NCBI GenBank assembly: GCA_020086605.1
Contig: JACBWW010000038.1
Coordinates: 5,664,782 to 5,728,781 of the forward strand
DNA length: 64,000 nucleotides
Reading direction: 5' to 3'
Origin: Lanius collurio
Taxonomy: Eukaryota; Chordata; Aves; Passeriformes; Laniidae
The notes under the pieces were generated by a model. That model was not told where the DNA came from and did not search any database. It saw only the letters and a program-made list of their open reading frames with translations. Made by a program: the position numbers and the translations under genes. This document shows positions 36,691-51,195 of the stretch, in pieces; within the stretch, counting starts at the first letter, position 1, and the number at the start of each line of letters is the position of its first letter.

Positions 36691-39600
36691 TCGTATACAA
36701 TAATTATCCCAAACAAACTTTCTGAATTATGCCATTGAAATCTTAACGATTTGCTTGGTTTTGTCTAATCTTCACAATACACCCTTGGGCAATTTCACTC
36801 GTGTGAAATTATCCTTGTAAATCAAAAGCCCAGTCCTGCAATCACATCTGCATCTGGGGACCTTTTTCTACAGCTAAATGTTTGAATGCTACCAGAGAAA
36901 AAATGCAGTTCAGAAGAGTTACATTTAATAGCCTCAGTGAACTCTCTTCCAATCAGTCTCTTTTTAACTGTGTAGCCTGCAGTTTAGGGATCTGTTATAA
37001 AAAAATAATTAATCAGTGTTGGATGCTGCACTTCTTCATGAAAAGCCAAGATTAACACATTGAGTCAACAAGTTCTATTTTGAAATAGTTTAATTCACTA
37101 AGGAGATGACTGCTTTCCCCAAATGATGCAGACTTGTCTGCTGTTGTCTCAGCCAATTCAGAGGCTTGCTATTCACTACTTGGTTGATTTCAAAATCAGA
37201 CTACCGCTTCAGAAAGTTGCAGAGACTATGACATCAAATTTATGATAATTTATTGCACAATTACAGTGGCTACATCCCTGGATTTTATTTTGTGGGAAAG
37301 CCTGTTTCTACTGTAGTCTCACCCATTTTCTTGGCTTACACCTGTCCACAGAATCACAAGTTTTGGTATAAAGCTTAGCATGTTTTTTTCATAATACTAT
37401 AAAGGTTTTTAATAGCAACTTAAGGTTGCATAGTTCAATTGCCTAGAGAAATATTTGCACTTTACAATGAGATGTACTGAAATTTCACAAGCAATTCAGA
37501 AGCGCTGCTTAACAATTTACTAAAACTTGTACAACACTCCATCAGATTTCACTTTAATAACTCTTATGTCATCTTAAAGAAATAAAAAGCCTAACACCCT
37601 TTGAGAAGGCAAGACTGTCATCACCTCAGATGAATGACAATAACGCAATCACTGAAATTCAATGCAAGAGTACAATTTAATAACCTCAAATTCAAATTGA
37701 AAGATTTGCACACCACTGTGACGTTTATTGACTAGAACTGATAAAATAGTACACTAGAACATTACAAGACAAAGTAATGCAAATGACTGCAAAATTGTGT
37801 TTCATTATACTTTGGTCAGTGTTATCTTCATTCTAACCAAAACACTTCATAATACAAGCTTAAAAGACAATAGTAGACAAGTCCTGTAATACCAGAATTA
37901 CAGGATCCAGCCCTTACATTTTGGCTTCTGATTCAGCAAAAGTTCCACCACGTGGTGTAGAAAGGGCACATAAGTATTTTGTACGTTATTTAACATGGCA
38001 TTTATTTGAATATGTACTATTAAGTTTCAAGAATTCCAAAACACATGTAGCAAACAGATAAAAATATTTTCATGTAATTGTTTCCACATGGTACAGTATA
38101 ATTATGAAAGAGGTTGCCACTTTTTTTGACTGGAATATATTAACAAGATACTGTCTCCTATCACACTACTTTCTTTCCAATTCCCTAGTATGTACAATGG
38201 TACATTATCCAAATTGCACCCTCAAGAAAATTACTTTCATACTCCACATACAGCAAACTCACTTCAACCCCAACCATAGGAAAAAGTAACTCCTCCCACT
38301 ATTATGAAAAAAAAAGTAAATTCTTTCATTTCACATAGGCAACCAGTGCAAGAAGGCAATGATGGCAGAAAGGGTATCCAACCCAACCATAACTAAGACG
38401 AGCTCTCAGGTCCAAAATCTCTCAAATTTATCTTTCTGAGAAACTTCATCCATTTGTTTACTGACTGGATGAGAAAAAATGGCACAAGGGGAAGCCCCAT
38501 GTCCCTGTGCATATGCAGTCTCAGCCAGAACAAACTGGAACATGAGGTACTCCTATGACACGTTCTTTTGCTTTAATTGTCTTTTTTGAAACTGGTACTA
38601 AACTAAGCTAGAGCAATATCCTATGGCTTTGTCTTATTGGCACAACTTGCAAAATGGCTTTGGTAGGTTTTTTAGATTATCTGCATAGAGAATATACTAA
38701 CCATGCTATGCACAACACTGTCAGAAAAGTCAGGGTAAGTTGTAACTTAAGAAAACGGTGTTCTCTCTCTCTCTTTTTTACAAGAAAGCACAATTGAGTC
38801 AGCATAATATTCAGGGTGTTCTTACCTCATCTAATCTGTCCTAAACATATTTGACTTATTCTCACCTTCTTGCCATCTTAGTAGGAAGAACCAGAGAGGG
38901 AAATCAGGAGGCACAGATGAGTAGGAAGGTACAAATGCAAAGCTGCCAAAACAAGGACTGGATCTTTCCTCTGCTGTCTCCCTTTATTAAGTGAAGTCCA
39001 TTTAACAGTTCCACAGACAGTGCAGGAGCTGCAGTGTTCAACACACTGTGAGGATGGTCTATGATGATTCAAGATGAATTTTCTTCATAAAGGACAGAAA
39101 TCAGTAAAGAGAGTGCAAATGCAACAGGAGAGGTGAGGAGCCTCCATGGATGTTAGCTGTGTCTTCTCTGCATCATTCTGGAGTCACAGTTGGTTGAAAA
39201 ATGAAATAAAATACAGGATTTTCAAAGCTAAGAAAGAGAAGTAATAACATGAAAAGTGAGGATGACGCACTCTTATTTTGCAGCTTTTACAAATGTGGTC
39301 TAAGATGTACAGCAGGCTGATGGAGGCTGGCATATGCTCTAAAGTATCCTGTGTTATCTTCTTGCCTTGCAGTGAAAGAATCCAAAAAATGAAGAAAGCC
39401 CGAGTGATAGACCAGGCAGCGTTTCTCCCAAGTGACTGGTTGGGTGACACACACCAAGTACCTCAGCACTGTACCTGCATGCCAGGTGTGAGAGAGCCAA
39501 AGGCACCACCAAGAGCAGCAAGACTTGAGGTAATCTACTTGCTACTGTTATTAACTGTAGAAGCTCACAGCCCACTGTTTATGTGCTGCTTTTATCATCT

Positions 39601-39918
39601 GCTACCATTCACCTGCTCGGCTTGATCAGCCCATCAGTTTGGAAGATTGGAAAGACAAGGAAATCAACTGGCCACAGAAGCATGCAGTAAGCAGCTCATC
39701 TGACCTGCACACAAGTGAATTAGCTTCCCAAGCACACTGCCAGAGGGACCCCCTCCACCTTCATAAACACAATCTCAATGTTTGGGAAGGTGCCAGGAGT
39801 AAAATGTTTGTTTACTGCAGGCAGGAAGAGCTACCTATGATTCAGACATTAGGAAGTGACAGGAAGAACTAAATTATGCAATTTGAAAGTAGGAAAATAA
39901 ACACAAAGTAGTTGCAAT

Positions 39919-39946
39919 GAGAGGAAGAAGGAGGAGGAGGAAAGGA
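39919..39946 (+). repeat. Homopurine tract (GA/GGA-rich)
   Basis: 28 consecutive purines built from GGAA and GGA units. Purine continues for about 12 more bases after one T. Such tracts can form triplex DNA. No role is known here. Confidence 0.8.
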
Positions 39947-42900
39947 TGGAGAGAAGAGACAAGTTTTGTATCTTTGCCCTCACTTCTGCAGGGCTGAAGC
40001 CATCATTGCAGCAGGAGGGCCCCATGGGATTCCTTCACCTTTTAACCCTCACTCTAGAGCCCCTAGCCAGGGACTTTCCTCCTCAGCACTGAGTAAGAAA
40101 TATCTGTCCAGCTCAGTCTCCCAGCTGGAAAGGACAGATCACAGTCTTCCTTATTCCCTATTTTATGTAAGCAGAGTGAGATTTCAGAGAAGAGCATTCC
40201 ACCTGCCCTCCTTTTAAACAACAACTACCCAAAGCAAGGGATCAAAGAGCTCATTTTCCAGCCAGCTAAGGGAGGTGGGAACAAGCTCCAGCTCTGTCCG
40301 ATGCTGGTTGCAGAGACTGATAGGAAAACCTCTTCCCGTAAGCAGTAGGCAAGAGAAGCACCCCGATGGGAATAGCACTGCCTTCCCAGCAGTTGTTGGA
40401 AGCAATCTCAGCAGTGCTGCTTACAACTTTGCACCTCCTATCCACAGTTTGTTAGATCCCAGCAGAATTCTAAAGTTTCTTAAACTGTAGTAACAATCTG
40501 CTTTATTAACATGCCCATTCCAAAGCTATATAACAGCAAACAAGCAGATTTTAATCACAGTGAGTTATGGCTGTACTGTAAGAAAACCCCACCAAAGAAC
40601 ACTCTCAAATTTATGTAATGATAGTGGTGCCTCCCTTGTATTATCAGTAAAGATCTTTCTGTCACTCTCTTTATAAATCGGACAATAAATTCCTGCCCTT
40701 TTTTTTTTTCCTGCAGCTGCAGAGATTCATAGACAAACAGAGCCATCAGATCAAGGAAAAATTCAAAGGATTGTGAATTAACTTAGCACTGAAGTACACA
40801 CCATAGCAGAAAACTCTGTAGTTACTTGTCCTGGGACAAGATTACCTTGGGATGAAACCAAGGTTAAGTTTCCCAACTTACACTAATGAGTCACTTGTAT
40901 GATACTCCAGTTTAGATCTTCCCCCTGCCCTATTTCTCCCTTCCCTGTTCCAAAACTCCAGAAAAGAAAAAAACAGGTTTTGTTTCAGAAATGGCTGACT
41001 CTTGAGTGAATACAAGTGTATCCTCTCTGCTGACAGATCTTTGGTAATGAAGAGTCACTTTACTTATTTTTCATAGTCCTGAGAAGCTTATGCAATTTAA
41101 CTTCATTTGTGCACACAGACATAAGTAAGAGCGTGACATGACCTCAGCTTTGAGGGCATTATTTCACACTGAGTAACAAGGCATTAGACTGCAAAACTTA
41201 CACAGCATGATGCAAATAATTTCAGCAACAATTGCATACTAACAGTGAATGGAAATGCACCAGGACATGCAAGATTCAGGAAGATACACTTATTGACATC
41301 CCTACTCTTGAACTTATTGAAGTTATCTCCCATGGCAAGGGGGAAGGATTTTGTAAACAACAAGTTTATCTAATGCCACCATAAGAACATCACCTAATGT
41401 AACGTGTAAGTGAAAGAAAAAACATTTCTTTATGGAGAGCACCATTAGAAATCATAGAATTATGTAACAAGTAATAGATTCAAAAGGCATAAGTTTTTGT
41501 CAGTTTGTGGCTTAAATCTCAAATTAAGTTCATACAGATCACTACTTTCTAGGAAAGCAGAATTGCCAGATGGCATCACGCTCACAGCCTACCTCTGACA
41601 CTTCTGCACATCTGCAGAACTAGGAAAAGACTGAATGGCACAAGTAAACCAAAGGAACCAGTTACAACATGACATTTCAGAAGTCTCCTCCTATCACACC
41701 CCAGACCTCCAAGTGTTCATGTTTATAGCTGGGAGATTCTCTCCAAGCCTCCTTGGAATCTTTTGCATTCTCAGCATGGATACCACATGGCTCATTTGTC
41801 CTGGAAAACACCAGTCTCTTTTGTTTCAAACTACACTCCAAACACTCTCCTCATTCTCCCTGCCCCCTCTTTTTGTTTAATTAAACAATGCAAGGACAAA
41901 TTGTCAATTCACATCAAGTTCATACATTACTCTGACATCCTCTTTCTTGGTTGTTTATTGATGAAACAAACACATACCAATCCTTATAATAACCATAAGG
42001 AGCATCAAATAAATTATCCCCACCATCTCCTAATAAGCTCCTTACTTTTCAGTCTTTGCTGAAAGGGATACAATTGCTGTCAGTATTTTACCCTATTTTT
42101 AAGGATCACAGGTATGTATACACATTTTTAAAAATCATAAATGTTTGTTAGGTTCTGTATATGGACTTATGACTGGTTTCAGAAAGCATTCCTAATAAAA
42201 CAGCAATTCTCCCTGCACCATACCACAGCCAGGTGCAGCTTCTCCACTACATCTGATCCTGCTTAAGAACCTACATGGAAACACAAACGTCAGAAAACTG
42301 TAACAGAAACATACATTAAGTGTGACTGGGAAGATTTGTCTAACACATTACGTGACTCAGTGCAGTTATTCTTCATACAAAAGGAAAATGACAAGCTGAC
42401 ACATAATTTTCAGAATTGCCTTTTTTTTAATAAATGGGTATTGTTCCATTTTGAAACTCAAAATCCATTTTTCATCTGATATCATTTGTGTATTTACCCT
42501 TTTAATAACCCTCCAAAATGGACTGTAATTCCTATGTGTTGATTGCATCAAAGGTCTATTTGAAGGCAGGGGTATTAACTGTGTTTAAAGAGCATCCTGT
42601 ATTCTTATTCTGTACCTCAAATCTAATCCTGGGAACTCCTACTGTCAGTAACAAACACCTACACAGGATTTATTTTGCTTTTAAATCCCAAGCCCAATAC
42701 AACATAGAAAAATAAACCAAAGTCTAATTTTGTGTTGTTTTTCCTTTATCCCCATTTTCCTTCGAAGCAAAAATACTGAAGAGCCTAGCGGTGGCTGTAG
42801 CCCCAGAGAGAGGAGCCTGCTGGCCCGCTCCACTGAAACCCATGGCATTCCTCCTGGGGTGGAGACAGGCTTACCCGGGAGGAAGGAGGAAGCACATCTG

Positions 42901-44293
42901 CCATCACCCTGCCCCAAGGCTGGTTGTGCTGGGAAGTGGGTGGGGAAGCAGATTTACCTTGTGACAGCCACTATCTCCACTGGCATGAAGAGTTTCTCTG
43001 GCATTGTTTTCACTTCTAAAACAGCAGAACAACCCACATGTCACCAGAGAGCTGGCTGGAAAACTCTTGTGTGGGGAACAGCCAAAGGGACCAAAGGGAC
43101 AAGGCTGCTTTTCTCCTGCTAGGCAAGATTATCCCAATGCCTTGCCACCACCCTCAGCCACCAGCTACAGCCACTGGCCTGCACAGAACCCCACAGCAAG
43201 GTTTCTCATCCAAAACCTGCCACTTCCTGTGGCAGAAAGCAAAAATTACCTCATTTTTAAAAACACAGAAAGGGAAAAGCTTCCCTAGAAACCCTCAGAC
43301 AAAAGAACAAGCACAGCTCCCGAAAAAGCGTACTTGTTCTCAAATCACTCTGCCAAGAAATTGCTGTTCAAAATAAAAAGGAGCAAAAGCTTTTCATTTA
43401 TTTCACTTCTTGATGTGGAGCCTGAACTCGGCTGTCCCAAAGTGAGAAGATGGATCTTGGCACAGTTTCCTAGCTGAAGTATCACCTCTTTTTCCAGGTA
43501 TGTTTTTAAACAGAATTATTTGTATTGCGCACAGATATTATATATAATAATACACAAGCCTTATGGACATAACTGCCTGACCTTTTTAATTACATGTTGC
43601 TGTGCCACCAGTTCCAAGAGAGACAACACTCATGCTGCCATTTGCCCCAAATAACTGCCATTTACCAGGAAAAAAAAGGGAAGAAAAATGCGTCACCATA
43701 ACCTCAGGGAGTTTAATCATAAAGTTGTAATTTTGGGGCATAAAAAGCAATTAGATATATTCCTTCTCCTCAGTTAAAAAACAAAAAACACACCAAGAAA
43801 AGGACGGTTAGAGTTCAACATTTAAGACAGTCTGTTTCACAGAAAGTTACCTTGTAAACATTTCACGCTGGGTGCTGCTTAGGGGGACAGTCAGATACTA
43901 CGTAACATAAGAGTATTTTTTTATAACGAAATGCACTGCGGCATGTTTCGAAGAGCTTCAAAAGTTCATCACGAGAGAAACAAAGCCTTTGTCAACAGCT
44001 GGAAGCAAACATAAGTACAAAAAACATACTACATAACCTTTTATTGGAAGCCAGGGATGCTTTTCTTTTTTTAAAAAACAGGTCAAAAATACATCTAGCA
44101 TATTGCACTGAACAATACTTACAAAGCTAACATTATTTGTGCAACTATGAACACTTCCTAAAGCAAATAAGCCAGAGAATTCATAAAAGAACCAATGTAA
44201 AAGCCTAATCAAGAATTGATAAAGGGGGAATTGAAAATAAACAATACTTTATTGCAACTGGAAGATGGCAGAATCCTCTCTCCACCCTTCCAG

Positions 44294-44330
44294 AAAAAAA
44301 AAAAAAAAAGAAAGAAAAAGGAAAGAAAAA
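44294..44330 (+). repeat. Poly(A) and A/G-rich low-complexity run
   Basis: 16 A bases are followed by AAAG/GAAA repeats. There is no recognisable retrosequence upstream. Confidence 0.9.
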
Positions 44331-47300
44331 CATAGTACTCCTTTAGAACTAGTTGTTTGCACCTATAAGGAGATGAATTCACATTAGAGTCCCTAAAACA
44401 GCAGCAAATTACACTGTATTACAATATTCACCTGCACACAACACTTACCTGCCTTGAAAAGATTATCCCTTTCTCTGTGATCTTTCTGCCTGCCTTGCTT
44501 AAGTAATTTGCAAGATATAAGGTTTGTCCCTCCTAATGAAATACTGCAGTGAAATCACAACAGTTGAACTTGCTTCTATTGCCAATAAAATGATTACTCA
44601 CTGAAGCACACAAAACATTAAGGCAATTTTGAAAAGGTCTCAAGAAGTCTGTCACCGCAACACTGCAAAAGTGGGGATGAAAATATAATGAGGTGAATCT
44701 CAGCTTTATGTCAAAACAAAATTTGCACCTCATCAGTTGCAATCCCCTTCTTGATTTAGGAAAATATTTCACCCAATATAGTTCAGTGGCATCTACTTTT
44801 ACACTAGAAAAAGGGGAGAGCAGGACTAAAGAAGTATAAGACACTCAACCCAGAGTCATCTATAATCCACAAGTTTATCATCTTCCTTAAAATTACTATA
44901 TTTTTGAATCATTGATGTTCCTTTCACTTTTTTTGCCAAGACTTCTATCAAAGCCATATCAAATTTAATGGGGAGTAAATATTTTCTAAATGTCTGTAGA
45001 AGATTGCACTTGATTTGATTAATGCAATCCAAAAGTTAGGTCAAAAAAGACAAAAATAAAACATGCCTCAGAAGTGACAAATCATCATTCTAAGATTTTT
45101 AAGACTTAAAGAGGGAGAGAAAAGGACACTAGAAAGAGTTCTCTTTGTCACTTTATTCTCTCTCTAAATAAGGGACTGTTGAATACCAAGAACTACATCT
45201 CAGGTGAAAGAGTTACCTGCTCTACCAAAGGTTTCCAGAACTGATGCTCATTTTGGCAGTCAAGGTCTATACATTTTTAAGATAAACTGCCCAATAAAAC
45301 ATTCTTTTCTCAATTTATCCAATTGACATTTCACACAGCTCCTTTGGGCTGATGATTGACTAAAAGGCATGCAAAACAAGCTCATCTGAATACAACTGGA
45401 AATTAAATTCATGGTATTTCATTATTTCCTCTTCTTTTGTACATATGTTACTTACACCTAATGTTCAATGCTGCAAGACTATGCACACATGGAGGAGAGG
45501 CCACTGTGTAGCATCAAGAAAGTGGGAGACACTGATTTCTTTTCCTGCTTCCTCTCCCTGCTCCCTGTTAATTTCCCTTTGAACTGTAATCCCCTGCTAT
45601 TAGCTGCGCTCAATCTCATTAGCAGATTTACCAAAACTCAGCATAGTGAAAAGGTATCTATACACTTCTATACATCCAACTGAGAACTAGCCACAGAAAG
45701 TCAGAATTTGATTGTTCCTTCATTTCTCAGCTACTGTGTTCTAAAATTGAGAGTTACAATTTAACAGCTGTTAGGAAAAAATTTTCACACATTTAACATA
45801 TTTAGAATATCTGGCTTATTTCATATGTCCAGTAGTTCACCTGCACTTCAAGAGGAACAGGGCAATTTCTGTTAATTAGGTCTCCAATTTTCCTATCTAC
45901 ACCAAGGAAAAAAAGCATTCAAGTGGTTCAGGTACCATCTGACCACCGAAGCTCAGAAATGTTTAAATTAGTAGTATGGTAAAGTACATAAAAATTAAAA
46001 TAACTGGCAGAAGATAATCTTACTATGCATATATTAGTCTTCTTAATCTGTTTTATATGCTGGTGCCTGCTCTTACCCTCTGCAACCATCCTCTGGTATT
46101 TAATTCAGAGCATGCACCACAGGTCAAGCACTAAGAGTGCTGCAGCTCTGGCAGCAAAGCCAACAGCAGCTGTTGGTGTCCTGTCAAAAATGACAAACAC
46201 TTGTATGATGAGTTCCATGCTCTTCAAGTGAGCCTTACACCCCAACAGCAAGCTCAGGATGTAGCTACAGCCCTATAGTCATACCCAAGATCAAATCAGC
46301 ATCTTCAGCTGGCACACAAAACAACACGACTTCCTTCTGTAATCAAAAAACCACTGCGTTTAGTCATGCTTTCAGCTTCATGGTTTAGGGTTTACTGACC
46401 CATCTTTGAAAGGATCAAAAGTCAAACTGCTGTTAGTCCACAGCGGAAGGGGAAGGTCAGAACTCCTTCCAGAAGGAAAGTTTTCTGCCTGAACACCAAT
46501 TCCTGTGAGGTCTTCAACAACATCTTGAGTAGCACAAGCACAATCAAGTTCAGAATACAAAAGATGTCCCATAATGTTAGTTGATTATACTCATCTGTCT
46601 CGAGTTAACTTAACTTGACCCAGCTCCATGGGGACAGCACTGAATGATGTCAGACAAGCTCATCTTGGTTTTGGGTTTTTTTTTTCCTCTAAACCAACCA
46701 GCTCCTTAAATTTCCTCACTGATGAAAGGTCACAAAAAAAGCTTTAACGCAAACAGGTGTCTTCCAGAAAAAGGGCCTTGGTCCTTTGGTACTGCAGCTT
46801 TTACCAAATTACAACTATTGTGCTGAATAGAACATTTCTTAACACGATTACATATCTTATCCCATTTAAGTATAACTCAAGACAGAAGATGCACCTATGT
46901 GATTAGTGCCAAAGAGCAACCGCCAAACAAAACCACAGCAAAATATTCCACTTCTTACCTATGCTGTCTGAGCCTCTAGTTTAAACATCAATAACTATTT
47001 CAATAATCTGACGCCTTTTTAGTCACTGTCAACAACTGAAAAGATTAGAAAGTAAGAGAATGATATGTGTAGCCTTGTCTGAATCCTATCAGTACCCCTT
47101 ACATCCTAGGGAGATCAAGTCCATTTCTCATTTTTAAACTTCTCGCTTTTAAATAACTAAATGCACTATCAATAGGGATAGTCAAATAACCACAGGATTT
47201 TTAGTTATACTTGCATCAAAATTAAGGTTTCCTAATTTACTTTCAAAAATCATCTTACAAACTCTAAGAAGAACAGGGAAGTCTATTAGATACAGAAAAA

Positions 47301-47403
47301 TCTGAACCAATTTATCCCCAAAAGTGTTAAGTCTACATAAGGTATTTTTGATGGAGTTTTACCTTTTATCCTATAAAATGTATTTCTCTATAAATAGGAC
47401 ATA

Positions 47404-47760
47404 TTAGAATCACACAACAGTTAGGGTTGGAAGGCACCTCTGGAGATCATCCAGTCCAAACCCCTGCCAAGGCAGGGTCACCTGGAGCAGGTCACACAGA
47501 AACACCTCCAGGTGAGGTTGGAATATCTGCAGAGAGGGAGACACAACCTCCCTGGGCAGCCTGTTCCAGGGCTCTGCCACTCTCAGTGAGAAGAAGTTCT
47601 TCCTCATGTTTAGGTGAAACTTCTTGCGTTTTTAGTTTATGGCCACTGGTCCTCATCCTGTCACTGAGCACCACTGAAAAGAGTCTGGCTACAACCTCTT
47701 GGCACCAACCTTTGAGATATTTATATACATTGATGAGATTTCCTCAGAATACTGGGAATT
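47404..47760 (-). mobile_element. CR1 LINE 3' portion
   Basis: The plus strand reads AGAATCACACAACAG, then GGTTGGAAGGCACCTCTGGA and the familiar avian CR1 series (CTGGGCAGCCTGTTCCAG, CACTGAAAAGAGTCTGGC, ATTGATGAGATTTCCTC), so the element lies on the minus strand. On that strand a short frame gives MRKNFFSLRVAEPWNRLPRE, the conserved end of CR1 ORF2, followed by the 3' UTR. It is truncated at its 5' end near 47760 and has small indels. The insertion is in the same orientation as GAB1. Confidence 0.92.
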
Positions 47761-50137
47761 ATTATACTGCATCAGTAGACTTTCTACAAACTGGTTCCAT
47801 AAACCAACCACCAATGCCAAGATTCTGATTTAAAGCACATCCAATTGCCCTATTGAGTCCTAGCCTACCCCAGACAAAAGTGTAGTCATTCTAGGAGAGA
47901 ATTTAAGACTTATTCCCATTCCCGCAATCTTTTCTTCCTTGCTTTGCCAAGGACAGCTGTGCTTAAGTATCTGGTGGCTTCATAGCACAATGGCAGTGAA
48001 AAATCCTCTGTGCTGCCACCACAAAGCATCAGCTACTTTAACTGGCACGTGCACAGCAGAGCTGCAACACAGCAGAAAACCACGAAGCCAAGGTGTACTA
48101 TCACTATTAAAGGACAGGTGGGGAGAAAGGGGCTTTCCAATTACATTTTTTTAAAATAAGGGGACAGAAAAATCACAGCAAGATAAAGTGAGCACATAAA
48201 TATTTGCAAAGTTGGAGGCAACAGAACAAGAGAAGAAAGAAAAACATACAAGAAGATAGCAGAAGCTGTGAAATTCAGCAGTCCCCTGTCTCTGCACAAA
48301 TTCTTTTATGTACTCGTGAAACCACAGCATAGGCTGTGGAGAGCCGTGCAGGATTTAGCCCCAGCTCCCTTTTCCTTCTGCTCTGCGAAATCCACATCTC
48401 AGACCCCTAACCAGCACCAAAAGTTACCTGTACTTTCTTCAGACATCTGCTGCTGGAAATGACCAGTCTATTCCCTCAAACAAACTATTCTGAGCACCAT
48501 CTCCAGGGAACTGACAGCAGGTACCAATGGCTGTCAGAATGTTAACCAAAAACACACGAACAAGGCTTGAGAACAGAACTCCTAAGAGGGGAAACAGGCA
48601 TTCATGTCATTAAGGCATACACAAGGAAATCTGATTATTCCACCTGCAGGACAGGGTTGTTTGGAGGGTTTTTACTTTTTTTAGCCTCAAAATAAGTATA
48701 AGCTAGCTTTAATACCATGTCCAAGTGTTTCAAACTGAAAATTGAAGTCCCTGTGAAACATATGTTTATCTACTAGCTTCAAAGTGCTCCTTTTCACCCT
48801 TCCTAAGAACTGAAACCATATTTGACTGCAATTTCAGACTTTTAATCTCTATTCCCAGATGGTAACCTGGGTTTGCCCCAACACTTGCATGCAAAACCTA
48901 ATAGAGCACAAAGTTAGAATTTTCCATATATACATGTGAAAAGTATGTGCTGCAGAAAAGCAGTTTCCTATTGAAATCACTCTCCCATCTTTTCATCTGG
49001 TGCAGTCCCTTGAAATACCACCACCATAAAATATGGCCTTGGAAAAGGCAGCTCTCTGCTGTGCCTTTGCTTAAGCATAGAATTACAGGGAGCACCAGCC
49101 AACTCTCCAGCCAGTGCACTCAGCTAAAGTTCATCATCTTAAGTACGTCAACTTTTTGTTTGCTCGAAGACGGCAACTGTAATGTCAAGGTCACTTTTAG
49201 TCTTTGAAGGGAGCGTCAGCCTTCAGCCTACAACTGATCAGGCACTACAGACAACCAGATGGAATTTTACTTTAGGTCCTTCTCTAACCCGTACCTTTCC
49301 TTTACATAAGCAGAAAAAGAGTTAAAAATTACGTGTAAGATTTAAACTCATGACCTTATGGTCTACAATGCTTGGAGATGTTAAACCAAATCATGCTAAT
49401 ATAAGCTTATCTTACCTTATGTAAGCTGTATTACCACCCTAATACTCTGCCTACTCAAAAAGCAGATCCCTCTCTCAACTGAAAACTAAGGAATTACCTC
49501 TTTAGGACAGGGAACCACTTGACCAGTGCTGTAGTCAGGGCTTTCCCCTCAAAGGTTCTGGTGTAATTCCAGTATCAAAGTGGAGCTATAAATACACTGA
49601 AGGGGCAGTTACATGGGAAAAAGCTGGCATATTTAAAGACTGATTTATGAGATTGACTTAGGAGGGCAAACTCTGTCTGTTTACTGACAGCAACCTTCAC
49701 GGGATTTAGAGTTTGAGCAGAAAAATTATTCAAAGTTTTTAAAAACATCAATACTGCTCTTAATTCCTACACATTGGTAAAGAGGCATCCTGTCAATATA
49801 TACATAGACATGAAGAATCAGCCAAAAATACAGTCCATGTCCAATTTGGCAGGGAAGCAGAACCTTGCTATGACCCATCACGATGTTCTCTTTGCAAGTC
49901 TGATCCTGCGTCCTTTGCACAAACAAGATTTTTGCCACTGGGAACCAGAGAATGGACTAAATACTGTTTTTTAATTTAAATAGAGTCTCGTTTCACAAAT
50001 TTCCTGGCATTTAAAAAAACCACCCAGAACAGTTCTTCAAGAAGTGGCTGCTAATCACTAACAGACAAAAATAACGTGGACACGTTAAAATCTGTATTCA
50101 CAGATTCTCAAATAAATCTGAAGGCTTAGCTGCTTAA
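47761..50137. other. Intronic stretch, no gene seen
   Basis: AT-rich intron between the CR1 copy and the A-rich tract beside the CpG island. There are short chance ORFs only. Confidence 0.6.
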
Positions 50138-50280
50138 AAAAAAAACAAAACAAAACAAAAATCCCGCCCCCCAAAAAAAACCCCACCAAATCAAAAACAC
50201 TGGAGGGAAAAAAAAAAAAAAAAAAAAACCACCAAAAAAAAACCAGAAGAAAGAAAGGAGAAAAAACCAAAAAGGCCCAA
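50138..50280 (+). repeat. A-rich low-complexity tract bordering the CpG island
   Basis: Long A-runs (including 21 A at 50208-50228) are broken by short C or G clusters. The strand asymmetry is strong: the GAB1-sense strand is pyrimidine-rich, T with C. It lies about 0.9-1.1 kb downstream of exon 1, at the inner edge of the island. Confidence 0.85.
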
Positions 50281-51195
50281 CATTTTGTCCCAATTACACA
50301 GATGCCGCGAAACAAGCCAGGTGCCAATGGGAAAGGGCTCAGCCAGCAGCGATGACTCCTGGCATCACCCATCCCTCCTACGTGACCTGACAGCCTCCCC
50401 GGCGGCCCCGCAGCTCCGCTGTGCCCTGTCACGGAATCTGCCCGCTCAGCAAACGCGCTCCATTTTCCTGCCAGCAGCGCGGTGTCCGCTCCGCCGCAGC
50501 CCCTGCGAGCGCAGCCACTGCCGAGCAACAGAGGGAACAACTTCGGGAAAGACACAGGCACTTCTCTCACAACTCCCTCCTCCTTTTTCCCGGTGCGGAG
50601 AGCAAGGGCAGAGCTCCCCCCGCCGCAGCGGGAGCGCTCCCGGGGCATCCCCGGATCCCGCGGTCTCCGGGCCACCAGCCCCCGGGTGCGATTCCCTCGG
50701 GAGCGGCGCAGAACCGGGGCACCCCCCGCCCTCCCTGGCATCGGGCACCAGCCCCAGGACAGCAAGTGTTTACGTTTGAAAATACAAATATACCGAGACC
50801 AGACTCAGAGGGAAGAGGGGAAAACTCCGCCCCCTCCCTCTCTCGACTCCCTTGGAAGGGCGATAAAAGCTGGGCTCAAACATCTGACCGCTCGGCGCCC
50901 CTTTTTTAAGGAGAAAAGAAAATTTAAAAGAAAGAGAGAAAAAAAAGGAAGCAGGAATAAAATAAAAGGGAAAATAAAGGCTGGGGAAGCGGCATGGGAC
51001 GTGCCATGCAGAAGTCCCGGCTGGAACGGGGAGGCGGCCGGGAGGGCGGCTCGCCCGGGCCCGGCCGGGAGGGACCGCGCGGGGAGGCCGGGCCGGGCCG
51101 GCGGGAGCGGGAGGCGAGCGCGGAGCTCCCGCAGGAGAGAAGCGGGGAGGAAGGGAGGATATAATGGGGAGAGCGGCCCGCGAGTGGGAGAGGGC

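Larger units (their letters stand above)
36691..47403. other. Intronic stretch, no gene seen
   Basis: AT-rich intron. It includes an 8-bp stem-loop at 36791-36810, a purine-only tract at 39919-39946, a locally GC-rich interval at about 42780-43130 and an A/G-rich low-complexity run at 44294-44330. Possible remnants of very old amniote repeats (for example near 36826) are too weak to call. Confidence 0.55.

Noticed and set aside
36826..36865. AAAGCCCAGTCCTGCAATC-like segment resembling an ancient amniote repeat
   Set aside because: The resemblance covers only some 20-30 bases from memory and is too weak to call without a repeat library.
41449..41475. ATCATAGAATTATG as another CR1 3'-end relic
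   Set aside because: Only about ten bases match the CR1 terminal repeat and the adjoining GGTTGGAAGG-type segment is absent.
42730..43376. Overlapping ORFs (130, 112 and 94 codons) in a GC-richer interval
   Set aside because: Several overlapping frames are equally open, so it reflects composition rather than coding. No motif was seen.
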